Of a DNA stretch of 64,000 nucleotides, positions 49,301 through 59,656 are shown one piece after another. The DNA is from Plantago elongata (Eukaryota; Streptophyta; Magnoliopsida; Lamiales; Plantaginaceae), in the NCBI GenBank assembly GCA_036897095.1, contig JAYMSP010000237.1, positions 1 to 64,000 of the forward strand, written 5' to 3'. A model generated the notes under the pieces. That model saw only the letters and a program-made list of their open reading frames with translations, searched no databases and was not told the origin of the DNA. A program made the translations under genes and the position numbers. Numbering within the stretch: position 1 is the first letter of the stretch; each line of letters opens with the position of its first letter.

Positions 49301-49728
49301 CAGTCATGTCAAGGCTGTTGTGATGGGCCACCAGTACATAAAATTTCACCATTTGTAGCCTTGCGGGTTAATCTGCAGTTGCTGAAAACTTCTGTCTTAT
49401 GTATATGCTTCCCTTTGACTAAATATTCAGCTATGTTTCCTTTCAGATTGAAAAGAACCGGGGATTAACCCGTTCACGCAACAAAGAGAAAAAGAACCCC
49501 AGGAAGAAATACAGGGTAAGTAACCGTAGACCATAGTAAAATCTAAAACATATGAATGTCACGAGTCATACTAATATTCTCTTCTCGTCTCTATTACAGT
49601 TGCAACATGACAAGAAAAAGAAAAGCCGGAGTGGACAAGTTGCAAACATCCGAAAGCCCACACCTTCATACCATGGGGAAGCTAGTGGTATTAATTCTAG
49701 GGTCTCCAAGTCTATCCGATTCAATTAG
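43372..49728 (+). CDS. SAS10: SAS10/UTP3 ribosome biogenesis protein
   Basis: Sixteen exons with GT-AG borders join into one frame of 642 residues: 43372-43483, 43578-43669, 43893-43947, 44526-44665, 45156-45296, 45394-45530, 46346-46433, 46884-47063, 47249-47419, 47576-47638, 47742-47881, 47992-48100, 48554-48795, 49055-49115, 49447-49515, 49600-49728. The protein opens [19 protein letters not shown], then [16 protein letters not shown] as in Arabidopsis SAS10/THAL. An acidic stretch follows. The Sas10/Utp3/C1D domain spans about residues 205-310 ([50 protein letters not shown]). The C-terminus is the basic Sas10 tail ([19 protein letters not shown], then GQVANIRKP). UTP3/SAS10 works in the nucleolar small-subunit processome on 18S rRNA. 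The length is close to the Arabidopsis protein, and no break is seen. Confidence 0.93.
46711..46782. repeat. Perfect 3 x 24-bp tandem repeat in a SAS10 intron
   Basis: AGTAATAGTGTGACTAATCA plus ATTC is repeated three times without a mismatch in the intron between exons 7 and 8. It is a likely length-polymorphic minisatellite. Confidence 0.95.
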
Positions 49729-49849
49729 TGTTATATCCAGTATTCCTTGGTGGTTGGCTCTGTTTTGTCAAATTTTGGTGGGATAGTCTCTGTTATGAAA
49801 GATACGTACGGGCATGCTTGTACTCTAGTGTGCACGAATAATGCAAATC

Positions 49850-51420
49850 ATAGAGTGAAAATATATGTCCTAGAGACAATCGATTGAGGATAAATATACA
49901 TATTCGATTCAGTATTTATTTATGATTATTGTTCATCTATAAATAAGCATTACAATATATAAATATTATTTTTTGTTTGTCTGTATTTATGTACATATCT
50001 GCTCCCATGAGAATTATGTTACTACTAAGAATGTGAGATCTTAAGTGATATATAGTTCTAAAATTGGTCCCAATTAATGATCATCGAGAATGGGATATCG
50101 CCGATGCATTGGAGATTGACACATGGTCTGCATGAGGGTGCAGTAGTTCTCACGACTACGAATTACTTAATAATTTGTGATGGACATATGTGCACTTTAG
50201 AGAGTGAGCCGAGAAATTGCTTGATGTAATTTATTTACGTGTCTACGGAAGTAATGGTTTGTAGGGTGGTGTAATAGTACTTTGATTTGAGGTTGATACT
50301 TACTACATGTGTGGACTTGTGTGCTTTGATCACGTTCAATGCTTGGACTCCTTGTAGGATAACTCAATATGTGTTGGGCACATCACAAAACACATGTTAG
50401 TAGTAGTCGAACCAAGATAGAATTCATTCCTCGAAATTGTAACTTCTCATAACTATTTTGATCAAAGTCGTTGGCCAATGTAAGATATATTTGGAATAGT
50501 GTTTGAATATTATTGGATCAATTAGTAGAATGAGATAAATTGATTAAGTTAATGGAACATAAACGAATTCAAGTTCTACACTTAATTGAGTGTTCGCGAA
50601 TGAAGGGACCGTGTCATCATGAACTCTACATTACAGATGGTTTGCAATCCTTTCAAACGTTCCTTATGTAAGAGTGTTGGATAAATTGTCTAGAATTTTA
50701 CATAAATCTTAATTAGATTAGTGCTTACTTACATAATGCCCTATGAATCACACAACAAGGTGATTTTCTATCATTCGAGTATTAGAGTGAATTAAATATT
50801 AATTGAATTAATGAATATTTACTTTACCATTATTGAGAATTAATCTATTTGATAGAAATAATTAATAAGTCAAATTAAATTATCGGACTTAGTTAATTGT
50901 TATACTTTTAGAAAGTGAATGAATTAAATTAGATTTAATTTATATTAAGAAAATATTAATTAGATTAAATTGAATTGAATTAATTAAAGTAAGAAAGTTT
51001 ATTTGGATCAATTTAGAATGAGGTCCAAATATAAAAGTTCAAAAGAAAAAATAAATAAAACTAGACTAGATGGGTTTTGAACCCGTGAGTTATAGCTTGA
51101 TGGACTCAAGCTAAACCAAATGAACTAAGAGTCCTTTGTGTGCAAGAATACTACTCAAAAGTATATAATGACACATAGACCTGCGAATTTGAATTAGAGA
51201 AAACTGAACACACGTTTTTCCTTCTTTTTGCTCTTGCTTGGATATCTTTCTTCATGCTTCAATTCTCCATAACCCTACTCACTAAATAATTTAGTATAGT
51301 TTCGAACGAGAATTTCTAGCGTTCTTTGGTGGAATCAATTGTCTGTGGATACTGAGGTTCGGGATGCTAATCATGTTGTAGTATTGGGTTCCACATATCA
51401 TACATGACAAACGGATTCAA
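49850..51420. mobile_element. LTR-type retroelement fossil, ends uncertain
   Basis: A ~1.5-kb non-coding block directly after SAS10. Phrases such as ATATGTCCTAGAGACAAT, GGGATATCGCCGATGCATTG, CTCACGACTACGAATTACTT and, at the other end, TCTGTGGATACTGAGG recall plant LTRs that I have seen elsewhere. No reverse transcriptase or capsid frame is present. Family and ends cannot be fixed from one copy. Confidence 0.35.
51067..51135 (-). other. tRNA-like segment (relic)
   Basis: On the minus strand it reads GGACTCTTAGTTCATTTGG, TTTAGCTTGAGTCC, ATCAAGC, then CACGGGTTCAAAACCCATC. The T arm is convincing and GCTTG/CAAGC can form an anticodon stem, but position 33 is not T and the D arm does not pair. 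It is probably a relic or a tRNA-derived piece of a repeat, not a working tRNA. Confidence 0.35.
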
Positions 51421-51667
51421 AGAAGAGCTTTTTTAAAGCTTTAAAGCTGTTGTCTGGAAAGCCAGGGCGACAAGTAAACATCGATTTACTTGTTCACGTA
51501 ATTACGTTATATAGTCATCGAATCAAGATCAATATGCAATAAAATTTTTGAATTCCGCTGCGCCAATCTAGAGTTTATCCTTGTATATTTACTAATATAG
51601 AGTATATGGGGACTACTGAACATGTATTTGTCGCCTGACATAAGCCGTTGTGGGTTGTTATATTATA

Positions 51668-51896
51668 CTCCCTCCGTCCCGTTAGAAGTGAAACAATATT
51701 ACATTTTGGACGTCCCGTTAATAACAAAACATTTTTTTATTTTTAAAAATAATCCAACAATACAATTTATTTTCAACCACATATTATTGGGTCTATATGT
51801 ATTTTTCTATCACAAATTCATTTTAACCTACATATTATATATTTTTTTAAAAATTATGTATTTGATAAATGTTTCACTTAAAATGGACGGAGGGAT
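51668..51896. mobile_element. Stowaway-type MITE (well preserved)
   Basis: Opens CTCCCTCCGTCCCGTTA and closes AAAATGGACGGAGGGA; the CTCCCTCCGTCC terminus is the plant Stowaway signature. TA precedes it at 51666-51667 and a TA follows at 51897-51898. About 229 bp, AT-rich, with no transposase. Confidence 0.85.
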
Positions 51897-52299
51897 TAAA
51901 TTTTACTAATTGTTGGAAGTCAGGAATCCGGTATAAATACAGGAGAATAGCCACTTTTTTTTATGTAAGTTTTCACTGTTAAGCTTTTCATATGCAGATG
52001 ATAAGTCATCTCGTAATGAGTAAATTCGGCTGAATACATGATGAATTATGGAGATGGTATAAATCGGACTTGCTCCTCCACCATTCTTACTGGCTACTGC
52101 TGTGTATCCTCAATTCTTTCAATTGAAAAATCTAAAAACAGCCTTCTAGTAACCTGTTTTTGCTAGAAATAAGCATATACTTGTTTTTTTATTTTATATA
52201 TTTAAGAAATAAGCATATACTTAAATGATAGAATGAGCATTGAAATCTAATGCACGGTTCAAGGGATCGGTGAGTGCAAACCCAAATAAAATCATAAGA
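51897..52299. other. Intergenic DNA, no gene seen
   Basis: Near 52262 GATCGGTGAGTGCAAACCCA resembles the end of the sub-repeats described at 52399-52970, so the array may once have been longer. Confidence 0.4.
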
Positions 52300-52400
52300 A
52301 CTATATTTTTTTAAACGATTAAAGAGTGACTCGTACCCTGACCTATTGATTGAGGGTGAATAGTCTTACCAATTGTCTACCTTTGTTGTAAAAAAAAACT
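52300..52400 (-). mobile_element. tRNA-derived SINE, copy 4
   Basis: On the minus strand: TACAACAAAGGTAGACAATT, GGTAAGACTATTCACC, CTCAATCAATAGGTCAGGG, TACGAGTCACTCTTTAAT and an A-rich end. Both Pol III boxes are recognisable but box A is worn. It directly abuts the first unit of the next repeat array. Confidence 0.55.
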
Positions 52401-52970
52401 ATTCTTGAAAGATGTCAGAGATGAATTGAAAAAGAAATCTTTATTGATCAAAACAACCACTCATATTCGACAACGATTTGTAGCTTAATTAGATTTCTCT
52501 ACAAGTCTTTTAAAATCGGTTGTAAAAGATTGGTGAGTGAAAATTCAAATATGATGTTCACATTCGACACGATTTGCAAGCCTAATTAGATTCATGTACT
52601 AGTCTCTGCAAAGTCGGTTGTAAGGGACTAGCGAGTGCAAACCCAAAAATGATCAAATAAAAAAAACGTAAATGCTTAAATATGTAAATTACTATTCTTG
52701 AAAGAGGTCAGAGATGAATTGAAAAGGACATCTTTATTGATAAAAAAACCACTCATATTCGACAATGATTTGTAGCTTAATTAGATTTCTCTACAAGTCT
52801 TTTAAAATCGGTTGTAAAAGACTGACGAGTGCAATGATCACAGAACCACATTCACATTCGACACCATTTGCAAGCCTAATTAGATTCACGTACTAGTCTC
52901 TGCAAAGTCGGTTGTAAGGGATTCACGAATGCAAACCCAAAAACGATCAAATAAAAAAATGTAAATTATA
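52399..52970. repeat. Duplicated 293-bp unit made of two related hairpin sub-repeats
   Basis: Unit 1 starts at 52399 and unit 2 at 52692 (both CTATTCTTGAAAGA). Each holds sub-repeat A (about 52458-52540 and 52750-52832) and sub-repeat B (about 52557-52640 and 52850-52935). A and B share the phrases TATTCGAC/CATTCGAC, CTAATTAGATT/CTTAATTAGATT, TCGGTTGTAA and GAGTGCAAA/GAGTGAAAA. Sub-repeat A can pair GATTTGTAG with CTACAAGTC; sub-repeat B can pair TTTGCA with TGCAAA at the same place. The array lies just 3' of tRNA-Leu. No coding frame. It may be a structured RNA, a transposon piece or plain duplication. Confidence 0.8.
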
Positions 52971-52997
52971 ATTAAATTTAAAAATGTTAAATAAAAC

Positions 52998-53003
52998 AAA
53001 AAA
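52998..53003 (-). terminator. Pol III terminator of tRNA-Leu
   Basis: A run of six T on the minus strand starts four bases past the tRNA 3' end, the usual stop signal for RNA polymerase III. Confidence 0.75.
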
Positions 53004-53006
53004 TAT

Positions 53007-53014
53007 TGTCAAGA

Positions 53015-53046
<32 letters not shown>

Positions 53047-53086
53047 TACCTGAAACTGGCGCCTTAGACCGCTCGGCCATCTTGAC
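53007..53086 (-). tRNA. tRNA-Leu(CAG)
   Basis: 80 bases on the minus strand with an intact cloverleaf. The acceptor GTCAAGA pairs with TCTTGAC and the discriminator is A. The A box is TGGCCGAGCGGTCTAAGG. The anticodon stem CCAGT/ACTGG has the loop TTCAGGT (anticodon CAG), and the long variable arm is typical of leucine tRNAs. The B box is GGGTTCAAATCCC. No intron. It looks functional. Confidence 0.95.
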
Positions 53087-53720
53087 TTATTGATTATAAT
53101 TTGAACATTTCTTTATAGATTACATAAACCATAATTTTTGCTCTAAAATTACACGTACCTCCTTTATTTAGCAATTATTTAACACCTCACTAATATCAGG
53201 TAGAAATATAAGTTTCAAATATTTAACTAGATAATTTTTTCAAATACATCATCTTGCAGGTAGGCATATTTGGTTTTTCCTCATATCAATAATCAATCGA
53301 TACTCGAGCAAAATAACTGCATATAATTGGCATGTATCTATATGAACTGGGAAAAAAAAGTTTTAAGAGCAGTTCACAGTGAAGTAGTGACATTCGACAC
53401 GTGAACTCATACAATATTGCAGCTAATGAATCAATTTTGCCCAATAAATTGACAGATTTTACTGGTTTAGTGCTATTTTTGGCATGCATAATGATACCCT
53501 TTGTGTTGTTACAAGATCAAATAGGTGGAAGAAAGCTACAATAAACCAAATGCTCTAATGGAAGTCACCATAATACTAGTGAATCAATGACAAAAGAAGA
53601 CTACATTAATAAACCTAACATGTTTCTTTAGGCCAAACCTGTACAATGACAGTGAATGCAACAATAGTCTTTACACAAGCTATTACACATTCTTCTTAAA
53701 CATCAATCAAGACCTAACAA
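53087..53720. other. Spacer between tRNA-Leu and the NAC gene, including its 3' flank
   Basis: The right part should be the 3' untranslated region of the NAC gene. No other gene seen. Confidence 0.4.
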
Positions 53721-55054
53721 CTATGTGTAACACTTGTCCGTAGAGTAAGCTGTAGATGATATTTCACTAGGACAATCCGGTGGCGAATCCCACGGCACAT
53801 TAGGTACTATGGCTGATGATGGCAGGCTGAACGGGAACCCCATCGACCGGATATTTCCCCATGAGTTTTGGTTCTTTCTTGATTCATCTTGTTCATCTTC
53901 TTGTTGCATCAATATTGGAGAGGAAATGGATGAGTAGCTATTAAGGTTCATTTGTGGGCCTTCATAGGCAGGGGAAATGTTGAATAACATGGAACTGAGA
54001 TCGACAGTACTTGTGCCGCTCTTGTTAGTTGTGGCCGAGACTTCTTGGCGAGGCGAAAGGAAGAGGCTTTCGGGGAAGTAGTCCACGTGAGAAGATGTAT
54101 AGACAGGTGGTTTGGTGAATATGGTTCTGTAGGAGGGAATGAAGGAAGTGAACTGGGGATTTTGAAATTCGGTTTCTGTGGTGGTTTCTGAGTTGAACTG
54201 AGATTGCTGAGTTGAGTACGCGAAGGCGTCTGCTGATGTCGTGGTTTCGTTTAGTGAAGCTGCCCAAGAATGTGAAAGAGCCCTTTGTGCCAACGAGTTC
54301 GTCTTCTTGAAAATCCTGCATATCGCCCATGAATCCTGTTTTCATAAAAAATATTAGTGTCACGTTCATATACCTTGTGGTTAAAAATATTAAAATACTG
54401 AAATATAGAACTTCAAGTTTAAGAAATTAAAACTACACAACTTACTGATGCTGGTAGGCTCTTGTCCATGATCCTTTTAGGTGGAGGAGCCCCGTCTGTA
54501 GTGGTAGGAAGGCGAAACTCGTGCATCATCCAGTCGGTTTTGATGCCTTTAGCTGCCCTGCCTCTGTAAAACACTAGAGACTTCTTCAGACCAATACATT
54601 TAGATCCATCAGAGGAGTAAATAGGCCTATCAGTCCCCGTGGCTTTCCAAAAACCGGACCCTGTAACCCGGTTAGGCCTAGTGCTGTTCCGGTACTTCCT
54701 GTCCCTGGGACAGTAGAAGTACCATTCTTTCTCTCCAGTTGATGCCAGCTCTATTAACAAAGTACACAAACATCAGCATGCAGTAGTAACTAACTATAAA
54801 CTATAAACTATACACGAATGATTTCGACTCTTAAGAATGCAACACGTTAGATGAGATAAAAACGTCTTACTCGGCAGGTCCCATGGATCATATTTGTAAA
54901 TGTCCAATTGCTTAATCAGCTCAATTGGAAGTGACCTATGTTGAAGCTTCCTCTTCAGGTAGAATCCCACAAGCTCTTCATCAGTTGGATGAAACCGGAA
55001 ACCAGGTAACATGAAGTCGTCCACGTTCTTCTCTGCTTCAATCTTGTCATCCAT
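53721..55054 (-). CDS. NAC094: NAC transcription factor (NAC094/FEZ type)
   Basis: Three exons on the minus strand: 55054-54871 (184 nt), 54750-54446 (305 nt) and 54335-53721, joining to 367 residues. The NAC DNA-binding domain covers about residues 15-175 and all five subdomains are visible: [30 protein letters not shown]...[48 protein letters not shown], and finally [11 protein letters not shown] at the start of exon 3. The Ser/Thr-rich C-terminus is the likely activation region. The domain closely follows Arabidopsis FEZ (root-cap division control) and its sister ANAC094. ANAC094 is preferred because it lies beside DEG8 in Arabidopsis, as here. An ATG further upstream in the same frame (about 55126) exists, but the start at 55054 gives the usual NAC N-terminus. 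Confidence 0.92.
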
Positions 55055-55160
55055 CTTTCGAACTTTTGAGCAAACGAGCTCGAAAACAAATAAAGTTTCA
55101 GGTTTTGCAAGAGCTATGCAAGGCAAGATTTCATGAGCTTAGAATGGAAAGAAGTGGTGT

Positions 55161-55170
55161 CTTTATAAGA
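55161..55170 (-). promoter_or_regulatory. TATA box of the NAC gene
   Basis: TCTTATAAAG on the minus strand about 110 bp upstream of the ATG; a leader of about 75 bp is implied. Confidence 0.55.
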
Positions 55171-58100
55171 GACTAGTAACAAGAAATGGAACCCAAGTCA
55201 AGGGCATGGACTTGTACTTGGTTTTGGTTTTGAGTCCAAATTTGTGATCTCTATGTTTGATTTAGTGTGCATGGAGATGAGTTATTGTTTGCAGTTTCAA
55301 TGCTAGCTAGCTCTTATATCTAATCAAGAAGACTAAATGACAAAGCAACCGTCTCATAATTAAATTAAAATAACTAGCTTGAATTGTAATTTGTTACATA
55401 TAGTTCTAAAAGTTGATTAAAATAAAATTGGATTGGTGACACATTGGATCCACAAATGAAGACTTTCTATTCTCTGATTCAGAGAGGTTCTATTCTTTCT
55501 GTCATTCATTCTTTTTTTCTGAGCCTAGATATGAACACGTGAGTGTTGATACTTTTGTGAGCTAAGATTCCTTAAACAGTACTTAATGACTTGGAAACTG
55601 GAAACAAAATATCACAATTGACTCTCTTTCAGTTTCAGTTTTGCCTGAGAAATTACCTTTTCGGTTTGTTGGTTGGTTTCATGTATGTTCTTTTTTATTA
55701 ATCAAAAACTTGTCACTAACACTTTGTCTTGTATTATTGTCGTATTGATTAAAATGTAGTCAATGAGGTGAAAGCCATGTAAACATGCAGTGTCACCGTG
55801 TGTATGTTTGTCAAAGTTTTGCATATTTTCATAGTATTTGTGTAGGAACACGGGTTTTAACAGTAAAATATTGAATTACATGAATGAAATAAATTCTTTT
55901 TCTATAGAGTTTAAGCTTGTTTAATAGTAAACGTATGAGATTTAGTGATTAAAGTACGAAAAAATAAAGAGAGTTGGACAAATAAAAAAGGAAAGTGGGA
56001 AGTTGAGAATTGAGATTGAAATGGAGGAATGTATTATGTAAATAATACCCGAAGACCTTCTTACTAAATACTCTTTCCACCATTTCAAGGTATTCTAATT
56101 AATATTCAATTTTGAATCGGTGTTTCAGAAGGATTTATAAAATATTAATTTTGTGGGGTAATTGTTATACGTGCTAAATTGGAAGTATTGAGATTAGGAC
56201 TGAGAGGAACACTATTTGTCTTGCTCATTTCCGTCTCATTTACTTCCTCTAGCAGACTTGAGGCTTGAGCCAATTTTAAATTCTTCTCCTTTTCTTTTCG
56301 CATATCATTTTCAAAAAATACTACTATATGATAAGTATAATATAGTATGTGATGCAAGATGTAAATTGAAACAGTTCGAGTGTTAAGATCTAGATGTAAT
56401 AATGGCGTAATAAGATTAGACTAACAGTGTTAGCTGAGAGATCTAGACTGCTTAAGTGGTATGATTAGTTGTCTTTAATTGGGAAGACCTGGTAAAGATA
56501 TAGTTTACCAAACAATTAAGGAGGAAGCAGATCAACCACTTAGCGTTGACTGCTTGACTAAGAGTCCAAACCATATGTAATAACAATTTCAAACATTTCT
56601 ACACTCCTCTTTGATGTCACTCAATTTAAAATGGAATTTTAGACTTCCTTTTAATAGTCTAAGTCTAGATTTTGTTATAAATTAATAGTCGAAGTCTAGA
56701 TTTAATTATAAATTTAAATGATGTTGAGTGAATTCGATTGAAAAATTAATTAGTATATCAGATATGTATATTCAATAGATCTCAACACAGAAACTATTTA
56801 TTTGCAGTAAGGTTAATTTGTACGATAAATTACTTTAAAATTACACTAAAAATACGAATTTTACTAAACCATATTAATAATATGATAAACTTTCATAGCA
56901 CAGTTTGTAATCAAATTCGAATTTAACTGTGAAAGTACATTCTTATTGTATGTATCGTATGAACATTTTAGATCTCTGATGAAATTTTCACATTACAATA
57001 ACTTCATTTTATTTTTACACATACTATCACCCTCTATACTATACAACTCTAAAAACACATTCTCACTTATTTTTGCATTCATTTTTTTACAACTTCATTT
57101 CCATTCTTAGTTTAACTTTTATCACAAAGAACACACTTATAGTACTATATTTAACGATGTTCGCCACATTACAATGAAGTTGGTTAAACTTGTGAATAAA
57201 GCAATTGGGTACATGAGTTTCTGGACCGTGTCTGCTCGGTGGGCAACAAGTAATAAATGAAAGATGAAAGGCAAGAAGTTCGAGTCAAAAATTGTGAGGG
57301 GTAAAAGTGAAATTCCCTATAAATTTGTCCTCGTTTCGAACCCTTTTTGTCTCTTGTATCAACCCTATTTGGCCCAAGTCTTGGGACCTGAGAGTTCATG
57401 CGTGTAACCTAATTAATTACCTTCGCTCGAGGATACTTTGACCCTTCTAACTAAAGTTACCCACCCTTCAAAATATTGGTCAAAACCTAATTGGTTCCCC
57501 TTATAAATCTCATTCTTTAGGAATAGGGAGAAAAAATTAATTCCATGATACGCTTAATCATAGAACACGTACTTGATTCCCCCATTCTAGAGGTAAAATT
57601 TTGTGGTGAGGCGGTATAGAGACTAATCAAAAATATTGATTCAGTTATTAATCTCAAAAAGTAGTTATTACATCACGATCCTTTATGAAGGATTTTTTTA
57701 AGTTTTTAATATATTTTTTATAAAACTTATATAATAAATAATAATGAGAGAATGATAAATTTTTTAATGTGTACATGATAAGTGGAATAATTTATTTTTA
57801 GTGGAATAATTTTTAAATTGACAATGATAAGTGAAGAAAAATAAATTCTATCAGTAATTAATTAGAATATTGTATTCGAATACTAACAACCAAGTGTTAG
57901 TCATATCAGCAATATTAGAGTATTAGTAGTTTAGTTTTTAAATTATAATTTGCAAATGACAAAGAAATGTTCAGTTTTTTTTTTTCTCCTTGCAAGGGAG
58001 TAACGTAAAGACAAGACAATCGACTTCAAATCTGAAGGAAAATTGGTGGGAACTGGATAGCATTAATCCAGACAACCAATATAAGAGTCTTTAATTTAAG

Positions 58101-58852
58101 TCATAGTAGAAAGAAATAATTCAAGTATGAGTTGATTCACACTCCACTGCATGTTTACACTTCGATCATCTTTTACATTACCTTAAGACAAATCAACCTA
58201 GCATCTATCACACTTTGATACTTGCATATGTTTTTGCTAATATATTAATGTTCCGAGATGATCTGGTTGAGTAATTTTTTGTCGATTTTATTATGAATAC
58301 TCTTAAATTGTATCGGAAAAACATTTATGATATTCGATATATAAACTCAAGATAAATGTATAGAAGGCAGTATGTCTGCGTCGTCCTGCAAAAAAATACA
58401 GAAGATGATTTTATAAAGAAATCATACAATCAATTCCTAGTGTGAATGTTTGAGAAATGAGATATTGTTTGGTGTCTAATGTATATCGGCCTAGCAAGAA
58501 GGAGACAAATCAAGAAGAAACCGAAGGTGCAAATTAAATGTCAAATTGCATCACTATACAATTAGTTTATACTAAATAATGAATAATGAAGTAATATGTG
58601 AGGATTGGTTAGTGTATGGCCCCCTAATCTTGATGCAATTAGAAGTTTTATCAGCCAACTTCAGTTATCTTATTGGCTTTCTATATCAAATGAGGTCATC
58701 AGGTCCGAATCTCAGAATTTTTTTATTTCTTAATCACATCTAAAGCTGATGAGAGGTAGGAAATTACATAAAGAAAAGCTGATGGGATCTTGGAAACAAA
58801 TCATTTTTATTTTTAGTTTCTACAACCTACTGGATTACGACAACTAATTATA
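55171..58852. other. Intergenic DNA, no gene seen
   Basis: Only short frames. Near 57228-57300 GTCTGCTCGGTGGGCAAC, followed about 45 bp later by GAAGTTCGAGTCAA, has the layout of worn Pol III A and B boxes and could be an unrelated tRNA-derived SINE. Not strong enough to call. Confidence 0.4.
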
Positions 58853-58925
58853 CTCCCTCCATTCGACTCTCAACTACATACGTTTTATTTTAAATCGATT
58901 TTAGTTTAGTTATAACTCCGACCGA
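58853..58925. mobile_element. Stowaway-like fragment
   Basis: CTCCCTCCATTCGACTC starts after a TA and resembles a Stowaway end. A possible opposite end (ACTCCGACCG) is weak, so this may be a truncated copy. Confidence 0.3.
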
Positions 58926-59656
58926 ATACATATGCATGTAGGAATCATGCATAAGAATAGTATTAAGCAGGTGTAAGCTGTACAAGTTTAAACTTTTTCA
59001 ATAAGAAAATATATACGATAGATAAGATGGGCGAAAAAGAAATACGAGTAATCTGTTACCAAGTAAATATAATGTGAACACCATCCACAACCCTAAATTT
59101 CCATTCACATTTATCTACATGAAGAAAGCCACAAACTTGTCGTGGGACGTCATGTTACTTCCATTAGAAATATACAAATACCTAAAAAGTTTGTACTCTT
59201 TTGAGAATATATGATGTTAAAGCCTAATAATCCAACAGAGCAGTCATTTTCTTAATGTAATTGTAGCACAACATCTAATTGATTGTTTAACGGCTCTCGT
59301 ATCACAATTCTAATGATGTTCTAGAGAACTTAATTCGATTAAACCGTATACATTAAAGTATCACATGTGAGTACGAATCACGATCAAACACACAAGGGTC
59401 AACTGCCAGTCCGTTTCTCACCGGAATAATAGTGAGTTGTGACCACACCAGCCCATTTGTAGCAAAAGGGCCAAAGGATCCTAAAGGCTAATCAATGACA
59501 AGAATTTGTCCATTAAGAAGGATATTCCTGTCACACATCCCGGGAAAATTCTCACATAGACAGTGTTATATAATTCATCTTATATATATGCGACATTATG
59601 TGTAATTAGTGTGGCTAGAAAGAAAACGAGCATCTTGACGAACTTTTGAGCTCGGG
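58926..59656. other. Intergenic DNA and 3' flank of DEG8
   Basis: No gene seen. The part next to 59656 should be the DEG8 3' untranslated region. Confidence 0.4.

Noticed and set aside
57228-57300. Possible second SINE type with A-box and B-box-like phrases
   Set aside because: Single copy, both boxes weak and no tail or target duplication.
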